From Thiotrichales bacterium (GTDB taxonomy: Bacteria; Pseudomonadota; Gammaproteobacteria; UWMA-0217), in assembly GCA_024763135.1 (NCBI GenBank), contig JANTGD010000024.1:1-18072 (forward strand): a stretch of 18,072 bases of DNA, written 5' to 3'. The notes beneath the pieces were generated by a model. The model was not told the DNA's origin, searched no databases, and saw only the letters and a list, made by a program, of their open reading frames with translations. Shown here in pieces: positions 6,773-15,483 of this stretch; within the stretch, counting starts at the first letter, position 1; every line of letters begins with the position of its first letter. The position numbers and the translations under genes were made by a program.

Positions 6773-7495
6773 ATGACAAGCGATCCGTTCAATAAACCCC
6801 GTCGCATTCTATTGAAACTCAGTGGTGAAGCCTTGATGGGCAAGCTCGATTATGGCATCGAGCCGCAGATGATCGGGCGTATCGCACGGGAAATTGCTGA
6901 ACTTAATCGTGAAGGTTTCGAACTGGCGCTGGTGGTTGGAGGTGGCAATATTTTTCGTGGTGCGGGACTGGCCAAGGCAGGTATGGACCGGGTGACTGGC
7001 GACCATATGGGGATGTTGGCTACCGTCATGAACGCTTTATCCCTTCAGGATGCCATTGAGCGCGAAGCTGTCCACTGTCGTGTCATGTCGGCCTTGACGA
7101 TTCACCAGGTCTGCGAGGACTACATTCGCCGACGGGCCATCCGGCACTTGGAAAAAGGCCGTGTGGTGATCTTTGCGGCCGGAACGGGCAATCCCTACTT
7201 CACTACGGATTCTGCGGCCAGTCTGCGCGCGATCGAAATCAAGGCCGATTTGATGCTGAAAGCCACGAAGGTCGATGGTGTGTATGATGCGGATCCAATG
7301 AAAAATCCACAGGCTAAGCGTTACGATGTGGTTCGATATGATGACGCTTTGACGCAGAAGCTCGGCGTCATGGATGCCACGGCGATTGTCATGTGTCGCG
7401 ATAATAATCTGCCGCTGCGCGTGTTCAATATCTATAATGAAGGCGATTTGTTACAGGTTGCCCGGGGCGCTGCCATCGGTACCTTGGTCTATTGA
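6773..7495 (+). CDS. pyrH: UMP kinase
   Basis: Bacterial UMP kinase converts UMP to UDP with ATP in pyrimidine nucleotide synthesis. It belongs to the amino acid kinase fold and acts as a hexamer in the cytosol. The 240-residue length is standard. Visible motifs are KLSGEALMG (15-23), the glycine-rich GGGNIFRG (56-63), GDHMGMLATVMN (UMP site, about 77-88), FTTDSAASLRAIEI and ATKVDGVYDADP (nucleotide site). An AAGGAG site lies about 7 nt before the ATG. It follows the tsf terminator, so a promoter should lie in 6661-6772, but I see no convincing one. Its stop overlaps the ribosome binding site of frr. Confidence 0.97.
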   Translation: MTSDPFNKPRRILLKLSGEALMGKLDYGIEPQMIGRIAREIAELNREGFELALVVGGGNIFRGAGLAKAGMDRVTGDHMGMLATVMNALSLQDAIEREAVHCRVMSALTIHQVCEDYIRRRAIRHLEKGRVVIFAAGTGNPYFTTDSAASLRAIEIKADLMLKATKVDGVYDADPMKNPQAKRYDVVRYDDALTQKLGVMDATAIVMCRDNNLPLRVFNIYNEGDLLQVARGAAIGTLVY

Positions 7496-7507
7496 GGATA
7501 AGTAATC

Positions 7508-8065
7508 ATGATTGAAGATATTCTGAAAGACGCCGAAGCGCGCATGCAAAAAAGTATTGCCGCGCTGCGTACAGAACTCGCCAAAATTCGCACAGGCCGG
7601 GCGCATCCCAGCCTTTTGGATCACGTGACCGTGGAATATTACGGCTCGGATGTGCCGATCAGCCAGGTTGCCAATGTGAATGTGGAAGATCCCCGCACGC
7701 TGACCGTGACCCCTTGGGAAAAAGATATGGTGGGTAAGGTTGAAAAGGCCATTATGACCTCTGATCTTGGTCTCAATCCTTCATCTGCGGGATTGGTTAT
7801 TCGGGTGCCAATGCCAGCGCTGACCGAGGAACGCCGCCGTGATTTGGTTCGGGTGGTCAAACAAGAGGTAGAAAACGGACGCGTGGCAGTGCGCAATATC
7901 CGTCGGGATGCCAATTCCGATCTCAAAGAATTGCTCAAGGAAAAAGAAATCTCCGAGGACGAGGAGCGCCGCGCCCAGGAGCAGGTGCAGAAACTGACGG
8001 ACAAAGCCATTAAAGAGATGGAAGGCGTATTGGAGGAGAAAGAACGGGAGTTAATGGCGATCTGA
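7508..8065 (+). CDS. frr: Ribosome recycling factor
   Basis: RRF, with EF-G, splits the post-termination ribosome. The 185-residue length is exactly typical. The product starts MIEDILKDAEARMQKSIAALRTELAKIRTGRAHPSLLD (helix 1 of the three-helix bundle). It includes the domain II sequence VEYYGSDVPISQVANVNVEDPRTLTVTPWEK and NPSSAGLVIRVPMPALTEERRRDLVR, and ends with the long helix of domain I. GAGGA at 7494-7498 begins within the pyrH stop, 9 nt before the ATG, so the two genes are closely coupled. Confidence 0.98.
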   Translation: MIEDILKDAEARMQKSIAALRTELAKIRTGRAHPSLLDHVTVEYYGSDVPISQVANVNVEDPRTLTVTPWEKDMVGKVEKAIMTSDLGLNPSSAGLVIRVPMPALTEERRRDLVRVVKQEVENGRVAVRNIRRDANSDLKELLKEKEISEDEERRAQEQVQKLTDKAIKEMEGVLEEKERELMAI

Positions 8066-8233
8066 TGTGCAGGTGACTGTACTGCGTTGGTATCGACCTG
8101 AACAAACCATGCGGGATTCGTTGTGTCATGGAACATGGATGATAGGGCCTGAGCAGGGGGATGTGGTATGCGTTGAGCATTACGCACGTAGCTGCAGCCG
8201 CATGCTGGTGGCGTCTGGAAAGAGGGACCGACC

Positions 8234-8968
8234 GTGAAATGGGAGCTGCCCCACGTGCCGCGGCATGTTGCGATTGTGATGGATGGCAACGGCCGTTGGG
8301 CTAAAGCACGCCTTTTACCCCGCACCGCAGGCCACAAAAAGGGCGTGGATGCACTGCGCAATACGGTTGAAGCCTGTTCTCAGGCTGGGGTTGAGGTGCT
8401 GACGGTGTTTGCATTTTCCAGCGAGAATTGGCGTCGGCCAGAAGCTGAAGTCTCGGTGCTCATGGAACTGTTTTTTAGTTCTCTGCGGCGCGAGTCCAAG
8501 CGCATGGCCACCCATAATATCCGGATGAAAATTATCGGTGATCTGCAGCGCTTTTCATCTAAATTGCAAGGGGCTATCGAGGAGACCGAAGCACTGACGG
8601 CGCATTGCACGGGCATGCAGTTCAATATTGCAGCCAATTATGGAGGGCGTCAGGATATTGTGCTCGGGCTGCGGCGTCTGTGTGCCGAGGTTGCTGCAGG
8701 ACAACGCAGCGCTGCTGAACTCGAAGAGTCTGATATTTCCGGCGTTTTGGCCACCGCCGGGCTGCCCGATCCGGATTTGTTTATTCGTACCGGGGGTGAG
8801 CAGCGGATCAGTAATTTTCTGCTTTGGCAGCTTGCCTACACGGAGTTGTACTTTACCGCTACACTGTGGCCGGAATTCGATACCGGGGCCTTATTAGATG
8901 CCTTTAAATTCTTTGCCTCCCGCGAGCGCCGTTTTGGGCAGATCAGCGAGCAGTTACCAAATGATTAA
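8234..8968 (+). CDS. uppS: Undecaprenyl diphosphate synthase (cis-prenyltransferase)
   Basis: UppS adds isopentenyl units to farnesyl diphosphate to make the C55 lipid carrier for peptidoglycan and O-antigen. The 244-residue product shows the family motifs HVAIVMDGNGRWAK (11-24, with catalytic Asp17), FSSENW (61-66) and RTGGEQRISNF (185-195), the latter binding substrate and magnesium. The start is GTG at 8234-8236, supported by a GAGG site 8 nt upstream. The preceding 168 bp after frr hold no gene I can support. The stop overlaps the cdsA start by 8 nt. Dxr in the same cluster feeds the same isoprenoid pathway. Confidence 0.96.
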   Translation: MKWELPHVPRHVAIVMDGNGRWAKARLLPRTAGHKKGVDALRNTVEACSQAGVEVLTVFAFSSENWRRPEAEVSVLMELFFSSLRRESKRMATHNIRMKIIGDLQRFSSKLQGAIEETEALTAHCTGMQFNIAANYGGRQDIVLGLRRLCAEVAAGQRSAAELEESDISGVLATAGLPDPDLFIRTGGEQRISNFLLWQLAYTELYFTATLWPEFDTGALLDAFKFFASRERRFGQISEQLPND

Positions 8969-9773
8969 GGCGCGTTTGCTGTCAGGTTCTATTTTGGGCC
9001 TGATGATACTGCTGATTGTCATTCTGGCGCCCAATCAATGGTTTGCGTTGGCCTGTTGTGTGCTGTTCGGGATCGCCGCCTGGGAGTGGGCACGCCTGAC
9101 CTCGCAAAGTGAACCGATTGCAAAAGTGAGCTATCTGGGTGCGACCATCGCATTGTTTGGCCTCTTGTGGTCTCTGCGCAATCAGTCTGTCAGCGGCTTG
9201 TGGCTGGGCATGGCGGTGGTATTCTGGGCAGCGTTGAGCCTGTTCTTACGCCGCTATCATCGAGATGAAAGCACAGGGCCACGCTGGCAGTGGTCGCTGG
9301 CGCTGGCAGGCTTGATCGTCATTCCCGCTGCATGGCTGGCATTTGTCAAACTGCATGCTATTCACTATGGTTGGTTACTCTATGTCTTGATCCTTGCGGC
9401 TTCGGCAGATTCGTTTGCATTTTTGATCGGTAAGCTCATGGGCCGGCATAAGCTCGCACCCGAGCTGAGCCCGGGTAAAACGCTCGAAGGGTTTATGGGG
9501 GGAATGATGGCGGTATTCCTGTTGAGCCTGTTAACAGCGTGGTGGGTGGGGTTTTCCGGGTCGACCCTGCTGGTTTTCGTGCTATTGAGCTTAATCACGG
9601 GTTTACTTTCGGTGGAAGGCGATTTGTTTGAAAGTCTCATTAAGCGAGAGGCAGGTGTGAAAGACAGTGGGACGATTCTGCCCGGACATGGCGGCATTCT
9701 GGATCGCTTCGATAGCCATTTGGCGGCTGCACCGCTGTTTTACCTGGGTCTGCATTGGATGATCCTTAAATGA
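8961..9773 (+). CDS. cdsA: Phosphatidate cytidylyltransferase (CDP-diacylglycerol synthase)
   Basis: CdsA makes CDP-diacylglycerol from phosphatidate and CTP, the branch point of phospholipid synthesis, in the inner membrane. From the ATG at 8961 it has 270 residues with about eight hydrophobic segments. The family signature lies at about 225-249, running from SLIKREAGVKDSG to PGHGGILDR, with the conserved Lys-Asp and Asp-Arg pairs. MGRHKLAPELSPGKTLEG is also typical. The longer in-frame ATG at 8898 lies inside uppS and would add a non-family tail. There is no clear ribosome binding site; the 8-nt overlap with uppS suggests coupling. Its TGA overlaps the dxr ATG as ATGA. Confidence 0.95.
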   Translation: MIKARLLSGSILGLMILLIVILAPNQWFALACCVLFGIAAWEWARLTSQSEPIAKVSYLGATIALFGLLWSLRNQSVSGLWLGMAVVFWAALSLFLRRYHRDESTGPRWQWSLALAGLIVIPAAWLAFVKLHAIHYGWLLYVLILAASADSFAFLIGKLMGRHKLAPELSPGKTLEGFMGGMMAVFLLSLLTAWWVGFSGSTLLVFVLLSLITGLLSVEGDLFESLIKREAGVKDSGTILPGHGGILDRFDSHLAAAPLFYLGLHWMILK

Positions 9774-10954
9774 GCGACGGACACATGCGACAGGGTGTGG
9801 CCATTCTTGGTTCTACCGGAACCATTGGCGTGAATACCCTGGATGTGATCGAGCGAAATCCGCAGCGCTACCGGGTCGTGGCCCTCAGTGCACATCGCAA
9901 TGTATCCCGTCTGCTGGCGCAATGTCGCCAATGGCAGCCGGCGTATGCGGTATTGGCCGATGCAACCCAGGCTGAGCACTTTTCCCGGCAACTGCTTGAA
10001 GCGGGTCTGGAAACGCGGGTGCTCAGCGGTGTCGAGGGACTCTGCGAGATTGCCCGGTTAGGGGAAGTCGATCAGGTAATGGCTGGCATCGTTGGGGCGG
10101 CAGGGCTATTGCCTACATTGGCGGCAGCGCAGGCGGGCAAACGGGTGCTTCTGGCCAATAAGGAGGCACTGGTGATGTCGGGGGCCTTGTTCATGCGCGC
10201 GGTTCGAGAGCATGGTGCGCAATTGCTACCGATCGACAGTGAGCATAACGCCATCTTTCAATGCCTGCCTGAGGGAGGCGCTCAGAGTTTGAGCGACGCG
10301 GGGATTGAGAGCATCTTGCTCACAGCGTCTGGAGGCCCTTTTCGCGAGTATGCGCCTGAGCAACTCGAGCGCGTGACGCCAGAGCAGGCCTGCGCACATC
10401 CCAATTGGGTCATGGGGCGTAAGATTTCTGTCGATTCGGCCACGATGATGAACAAAGGCCTGGAGATCATCGAAGCCTGCTGGCTGTTCAATACCACGCC
10501 ACAGGCGATACAGGTTGTCATTCATCCGCAAAGCGTCATCCATTCGATGGTCGCCTATAGAGACGGTTCGGTGCTGGCCGAATTGGGTAACCCCGACATG
10601 CGGACTCCGATTGCGCATGCTATGGCTTGGCCGGAGCGGGTCGATTCCGGGGTGGCACCGCTGGATTTATTTGCGATCGCGCAGCTGGATTTTGAACCCC
10701 CTGATGAAACCCGATTCCCCTGTTTGCGCCTCGCGAAAGAAGCCTGGCAGCAGGGTGGCGCGGCGACGACAGTACTCAATGCAGCCAATGAGATTGCCGT
10801 CGCGCGCTTTCTTACCCATGAACTTGCATTTACCGCTATTCCCAACATCATCGAGACCTGCCTTACCGAGTTAGGCACGCTGCAGGGTGACTCTGTGGAT
10901 GAATTACTGCAGGTCGATGCCCAAACACGCGCACTGGCGCGGCAATTGCGCTGA
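9770..10954 (+). CDS. dxr: 1-deoxy-D-xylulose 5-phosphate reductoisomerase
   Basis: Dxr (IspC) converts deoxyxylulose phosphate to methylerythritol phosphate with NADPH, the committed step of the MEP isoprenoid pathway. The 394-residue product has the dinucleotide-binding GSTGTIG (14-20), NKEALV (130-135) and the metal ligands in DSEHN (Asp156, Glu158) and MNKGLE (Glu232). SGGPFR and VMGRKISVDSATMMNKG are typical of the active site and its flexible loop. The ATG at 9770 overlaps the cdsA stop by 4 nt; an ATG five codons later (9785) is possible. The 70 bp to rseP carry no clear terminator. Confidence 0.97.
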   Translation: MSDGHMRQGVAILGSTGTIGVNTLDVIERNPQRYRVVALSAHRNVSRLLAQCRQWQPAYAVLADATQAEHFSRQLLEAGLETRVLSGVEGLCEIARLGEVDQVMAGIVGAAGLLPTLAAAQAGKRVLLANKEALVMSGALFMRAVREHGAQLLPIDSEHNAIFQCLPEGGAQSLSDAGIESILLTASGGPFREYAPEQLERVTPEQACAHPNWVMGRKISVDSATMMNKGLEIIEACWLFNTTPQAIQVVIHPQSVIHSMVAYRDGSVLAELGNPDMRTPIAHAMAWPERVDSGVAPLDLFAIAQLDFEPPDETRFPCLRLAKEAWQQGGAATTVLNAANEIAVARFLTHELAFTAIPNIIETCLTELGTLQGDSVDELLQVDAQTRALARQLR

Positions 10955-11024
10955 TGGGTGTGGGATGGCGCCCCCTGCGCAGCGATGTCAGGTCTGACGC
11001 AATAAGATTCGGAGATTCCATGCG

Positions 11025-12386
11025 ATGAGCTTTTTCACCAGCCTGTTTGCCTTTCTATTTGCGATTGCGGTGCTGGTCGCGATCCACGAGTTTGGTCATT
11101 ACTGGGTGGCCAAACAACTGGGCGTCAAAGTCCTGCGTTTTTCGATCGGATTTGGGCGTCCCCTGTGGCGTCGGGTGGCCGGTAAGGATCAGACCGAGTA
11201 TGTGGTTGCCGCGATTCCACTTGGGGGCTATGTGAAGATGCTCGACGAACGAGAGGGCGAGGTTCCCGCTGCAGAGCTGGATCGGGCTTTCAATCGTCAG
11301 CCTGTGGGCAAGCGTATTGCGATTGTTGCGGCGGGACCGATTTTCAACTTTCTATTCGCCATTGTGTTGTATGCAGTGATGTACATGGTTGGGGTCAATG
11401 GCATCAAGCCGATGATTGGCGAGGTGTTGCCCGGTTCGATTGCAGAACAGGCCGGGTTGCAAGCCGGGGAAGAGATTGTCGCGGTCAACGGCCGCCCAAC
11501 CAAGACCTGGGAAAATGCCGCACTCGCGATGATCAACGGTGCGCTGAATAACGGCAGTGTGTTGCTGACATTGGCCGATCAGGAGGGATATACCGAAGAG
11601 CGCCGTTTGGATTTGAGCGATGCCCGTAATCTGCTCAAGGAGGGGAACACCCTCGACAATATCGGGATCAAACCATGGCGCCCCAAGATTCCTGCGGTGC
11701 TGGCCGAGGTGGTCCCCGGGGGTGCGGCCGATCGGGCCGGATTGCGGGCTGGAGATCGTGTGATTGAAATGGGGGGTATTCCCATTGTGACCTGGGAGGA
11801 TCTTGTAGCACAGGTCCATGCGCATCCAAACCAGAGCATGGATGTCATCATAGAACGCCAAGGCGAGCAGCTCGAATTACGCCTGAAACCTGAGCAGGTT
11901 ACCGCCGATGGGCAGGTCATTGGCCGCATTGGCGTGCGTCCTGTGGTCGATCCCAAGGCGTGGCAGCGTGTTCAGGTGAATGTCAGTTACGGGCCCCTAG
12001 AGTCGCTGGCCAAAGGCGTAACACGTACCTGGGATATGTCGATCCTGACGCTGCGGGTTATGTGGAAAATGATTACCGGGGAGGCATCGCTGAAAAATGT
12101 CAGTGGTCCTTTGACCATTGCGGAATTCGCTGGCATGTCGGCACTCGTGGGCCTGTCTGCTTTTTTGGGTTTTTTGGGTATTGTCAGTGTCAGTCTGGGG
12201 GTCCTTAATCTCTTGCCTGTACCGGTTCTGGATGGTGGGCACCTGCTTTTTTACGTCATTGAGCTGATCAGGGGACAGCCGCTTTCTGAGGCAGTTGAAG
12301 CCTTGGGGCAACGGATTGGCCTTGCTATATTAGGCGGCCTCATGTTGCTGGCCTTCTATAACGATTTAACCAGGTTATTGAATTAA
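11025..12386 (+). CDS. rseP: RseP site-2 zinc metalloprotease
   Basis: RseP is an inner-membrane protease that cuts anti-sigma factor RseA after DegS, releasing sigma E, and clears signal-peptide remnants. The 453-residue length matches E. coli (450). The zinc site H21-E22-F23-G24-H25 lies in the first membrane helix, and the third ligand Asp403 is in the C-terminal LDG motif (VPVLDGGH). Two periplasmic PDZ domains are marked by GSIAEQAGLQAGEEIVAVNGRP and GGAADRAGLRAGDRVIEMGG. The GGAG site at 11011-11014 is 10 nt before the ATG. The stop overlaps the bamA start as TAATG. Confidence 0.97.
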   Translation: MSFFTSLFAFLFAIAVLVAIHEFGHYWVAKQLGVKVLRFSIGFGRPLWRRVAGKDQTEYVVAAIPLGGYVKMLDEREGEVPAAELDRAFNRQPVGKRIAIVAAGPIFNFLFAIVLYAVMYMVGVNGIKPMIGEVLPGSIAEQAGLQAGEEIVAVNGRPTKTWENAALAMINGALNNGSVLLTLADQEGYTEERRLDLSDARNLLKEGNTLDNIGIKPWRPKIPAVLAEVVPGGAADRAGLRAGDRVIEMGGIPIVTWEDLVAQVHAHPNQSMDVIIERQGEQLELRLKPEQVTADGQVIGRIGVRPVVDPKAWQRVQVNVSYGPLESLAKGVTRTWDMSILTLRVMWKMITGEASLKNVSGPLTIAEFAGMSALVGLSAFLGFLGIVSVSLGVLNLLPVPVLDGGHLLFYVIELIRGQPLSEAVEALGQRIGLAILGGLMLLAFYNDLTRLLN

Positions 12387-14683
12387 TGCGCTTTTTTCTT
12401 TATCGCTGGCTACTGCCTTGGATGGTGGTCGCGGCGTTCTTTGCGACCCCACTGTATGCAGAGGACGGCTTTGTGATTCGTGATATCGAGGTTTTGGGCC
12501 TTGAGCGGGTTTCACAGGGTGCGGTGCTTGCGAATCTGCCCGTGGATGTGGGTGACCGTCTCGAGCCTGGGCAGGAGCGCGTTTTGCTGCATGCGCTCTA
12601 CAAGAGCGGTTTGTTTGATGATGTCAAAATCGGGCGGGATGGCGATAAGCTCGTGGTGCAGGTCAGAGAGCGTCCGGCGATCGCCGAGATCAGCATTGAA
12701 GGAAATAAAGATATTGAGACGGACCAGCTCAAAAAAGCCTTGCGTGAGGCAGGTATTGATAAAGGGCGGGTGTTCAATCGCTCAGTATTAGAGGATCTCG
12801 AGCGTGAACTGCGCCAGCAGTATTACATGCACGGTAAGTACAATCTGAAAATCGATACCGAGGTCAAGCCCCTGGAAGGGAATCGGGTGGATATTGCGAT
12901 CAAGATTTCTGAAGGCGTGGTGTCTAAGATTCGACGCGTCAATATTATCGGAAACCGGCACTACACTGACGAGGAATTACTCAAGGGTTTCCATTCGGGC
13001 GTGCCAGCTACCTGGGCTCTGTTCAGCAGTAAGGATAAATACTCCAAACAAAAACTGGCGGCAGACCTGGAAACCTTACGCGCCTTCTATCTTGATCGGG
13101 GGTATCTTAACTTCCAGATCAATTCCACCCAGGTGACGATGACCCCCGACAAAAAAGATATCTATCTCAATATTAATATCAGCGAAGGTGACAAGTACAC
13201 GATCAAGGAGGCCCATTTAGCGGGGGAGATGGTCATTGATGAAGCGGAATTGCGCAAACTCATCCAGTTTCAGCCAGGTGAAACCTTCTCCCGAGCCAAA
13301 GTGACGCAATCGATTCGCGATATTAAGAATAAACTCGGTGAAAAAGGTTACGCGTTTGCGGATATCGAAGTGGCACCGAAGATCGATGAAACTGAGAATA
13401 CGGTGGTGCTCAATCTGGTGATTAAACCAGGTAAACGCGTCTATGTTCGGCGTGTGAATTTCTTTGGGAACGCCAAAACTCGGGATGAGGTGTTTCGGCG
13501 TGAAATGCGCCAATTGGAAGGTGCGTGGTTTTCAACGCCTGCAGTACAGCGCTCCAAGGTGCGTATCCAGCGGTTGCCGTTTGTGGAAACAGTCAATGTC
13601 GAGCGCAAACGTGTGCCCGGCAGCGATGAGCTGATTGACCTGGATTTTACGGTCACCGAGCGCCTGGCAGGTAGTTTTTCAGCCGGTGCGGGTTATTCGC
13701 AGAATCAGGGTCTGCTGATCAATCTGGCATTTAATCAAGACAACTTTTTTGGCACGGGAAAAAAATTAGGGATTAATTTCAATAATAGTAGTTCCAATAC
13801 TGTCTACAGTATTTCCTATACCAACCCGTATTATACGATCGATGGTATTTCACGCGGCTTTACCGCGTTTTACCGGACCACCGATGCTGCCGAGGCAGAT
13901 GTTTCCGACTACGTCGCAGATCGCTATGGTCTCAGCGTGAACTATGGAATTCCTTTAACCGAATATGACGGATTCCGCTTAAGTCTTGGCTACGAGAATA
14001 TCGATATCACGACCAATCCCACAAGCTCGCCGAGCGAAATTCTCGATTTTGTGGCAGCCAATGGTAGCCGCTACGATCAATTTACGAGCAACGCTTCTTT
14101 TACCCACGATACGCGTGACCGTACGGTATTCGCGACCAAGGGTAACTACCAGAGAATTCGTCTTGAAGCCTCGATCCCCGGCTCCGACCTCGATTACTAT
14201 AAACTCAGTTATCGCAATACGCAGTTGTGGAAACTGAGCCAGCGCTTTAGTCTGTCCGGAATGTTTGATGTAGCCTATGGTGACGCCTACAACCAGACGT
14301 CAGATCTACCGTTCTTTGAAAAGTATTATGCAGGGGGTATTAGTTCGGTTCGCGGCTATCGTACGAACAGTCTGGGGCCTTTGTCCTCAACAAATGACCC
14401 TTTTGGGGGGAATTTCCGGACCCTGGCACGTGGGGAGTTGTTTTTTCCTGCGCCATTCGCCTTGGACAATCCTTCTGTGCGCATGGGTGCGTTTGTGGAT
14501 GCAGGCAATGTGTTTGAGGATCCTGATCATTTCGATCAGGATGAGTTGCGCAGTTCAGCCGGTTTGTCTTTCGAATGGCTGTCGCCCATAGGGCCTTTGA
14601 CGTTCAGTTATGCCAAGGCACTGAATGCCAAAGACGGCGATGATCGTCAGGCTTTCCAATTTTATATCGGTGGTACTTTTTGA
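12386..14683 (+). CDS. bamA: Outer membrane protein assembly factor BamA
   Basis: BamA is the core of the BAM complex that inserts beta-barrel proteins into the outer membrane. The 765-residue product has a signal peptide ending at LYA (residue 25) before EDGF. Five POTRA domains follow, at about 26-425; FVIRDIEVLGLERVS and AEISIEGNKDIETDQLKKAL open the first two. A C-terminal Omp85 barrel comes last. The conserved barrel motif V655-R656-G657-Y658 and the terminal FQFYIGGTF, ending in Phe, are as expected. It is shorter than E. coli BamA (810), mostly from shorter loops (inference). It starts one base inside the rseP stop. Its chaperone partner Skp follows after 11 bp. Confidence 0.97.
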   Translation: MRFFLYRWLLPWMVVAAFFATPLYAEDGFVIRDIEVLGLERVSQGAVLANLPVDVGDRLEPGQERVLLHALYKSGLFDDVKIGRDGDKLVVQVRERPAIAEISIEGNKDIETDQLKKALREAGIDKGRVFNRSVLEDLERELRQQYYMHGKYNLKIDTEVKPLEGNRVDIAIKISEGVVSKIRRVNIIGNRHYTDEELLKGFHSGVPATWALFSSKDKYSKQKLAADLETLRAFYLDRGYLNFQINSTQVTMTPDKKDIYLNINISEGDKYTIKEAHLAGEMVIDEAELRKLIQFQPGETFSRAKVTQSIRDIKNKLGEKGYAFADIEVAPKIDETENTVVLNLVIKPGKRVYVRRVNFFGNAKTRDEVFRREMRQLEGAWFSTPAVQRSKVRIQRLPFVETVNVERKRVPGSDELIDLDFTVTERLAGSFSAGAGYSQNQGLLINLAFNQDNFFGTGKKLGINFNNSSSNTVYSISYTNPYYTIDGISRGFTAFYRTTDAAEADVSDYVADRYGLSVNYGIPLTEYDGFRLSLGYENIDITTNPTSSPSEILDFVAANGSRYDQFTSNASFTHDTRDRTVFATKGNYQRIRLEASIPGSDLDYYKLSYRNTQLWKLSQRFSLSGMFDVAYGDAYNQTSDLPFFEKYYAGGISSVRGYRTNSLGPLSSTNDPFGGNFRTLARGELFFPAPFALDNPSVRMGAFVDAGNVFEDPDHFDQDELRSSAGLSFEWLSPIGPLTFSYAKALNAKDGDDRQAFQFYIGGTF

Positions 14684-14694
14684 GGTGACATCCT

Positions 14695-15207
14695 ATGTAT
14701 AAGAAAATCCAATGGCTTTTGGTAGTGACATGTTTACTGATTGCGTCCCCAACCTTGTTGGCAGCGCAACAGGTCAATATTGGCGTGGTCAATGTACCCA
14801 AGGTATTAAAAGATTCTCCCCAGGCCGAAGCGCTGAGCAAGGCGTTGTCCGAACAATTTGCCGATCGGGAAAAAGCCTTGGTCGCAGAACAGGAACAGCT
14901 GCGCAAACTCGATGAGGATTATCAAAAGAACAAAGACGTGATGTCCAAGTCTGAAAGCGAAACCAAGGCCAAGGAACTTCGCGAGAAAATCAAAGAGTTC
15001 AAACGTAAGTCGGCGGCTTTCAATGAAGATCTCAGCGCGGCTCGCAATGAAGCTTTAGGCAAGCTGCAAAATGACATCTACAAGGCAATCAATGAATTGG
15101 CCAAAGATGAAGGTTACGATTTGATTTTGAGTGAGGCGGTGCTCTATGCCAGCGATAAAATCGATATTACCGATAAGCTGATTAAGCGTCTGGAAGCGCA
15201 GAAGTAA
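14695..15207 (+). CDS. skp: Periplasmic chaperone Skp/OmpH
   Basis: Skp is a trimeric periplasmic chaperone that holds unfolded outer-membrane proteins for BAM. The 170-residue precursor (E. coli 161) has a signal peptide to about residue 23-24 (TLLAA, then QQVNIGVVN). A small beta core follows, then a long charged, coiled-coil-forming stretch with Glu/Lys-rich heptads at about 55-125. The C-terminus returns to the core (DEGYDLILSEAVLYAS). GAGGTGA at 14682-14688 overlaps the bamA stop and lies at a good distance from the ATG. The gap to lpxD, 267 bp, is larger than is common. Confidence 0.93.
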   Translation: MYKKIQWLLVVTCLLIASPTLLAAQQVNIGVVNVPKVLKDSPQAEALSKALSEQFADREKALVAEQEQLRKLDEDYQKNKDVMSKSESETKAKELREKIKEFKRKSAAFNEDLSAARNEALGKLQNDIYKAINELAKDEGYDLILSEAVLYASDKIDITDKLIKRLEAQK

Positions 15208-15483
15208 AAATTTGAGCGATGTCAGAGATCGGAATCCGCTGAGGTGCGAGGTACTGATGACGGATGCAGGGCTTTTCCCCGATTTCCTGACTCAATTCGT
15301 TGAATAGCCGGGCGACTCGCCCGATTGACTCGAAGCAATGACCTTGAAACCCCGCGCTGTTGCGATAGTGCCTATCCTCCAACAACCTCCCACACAGAGG
15401 GCTGAGCGACGTCGCTGTAAAATCAGACAACCAGCGGTATCGTTGACAGTGAGGAGGATGTTGATCACGGGAGCATGCGTACT

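Noticed and set aside
8066..8233. Possible small gene between frr and uppS
   Set aside because: Start codons there run into stops after a few codons and none has a good ribosome binding site.
10818..10845. TGAACTT inside dxr as a sigma E promoter for rseP-bamA
   Set aside because: The only TCnnA-like match (TCCCA) lies 14 nt away, too close, and the sequence is coding.
15182..15430. 82-residue minus-strand open frame overlapping the skp 3' end
   Set aside because: No recognisable motif, no good ribosome binding site, and it overlaps a certain gene; kept only as an observation about the gap.
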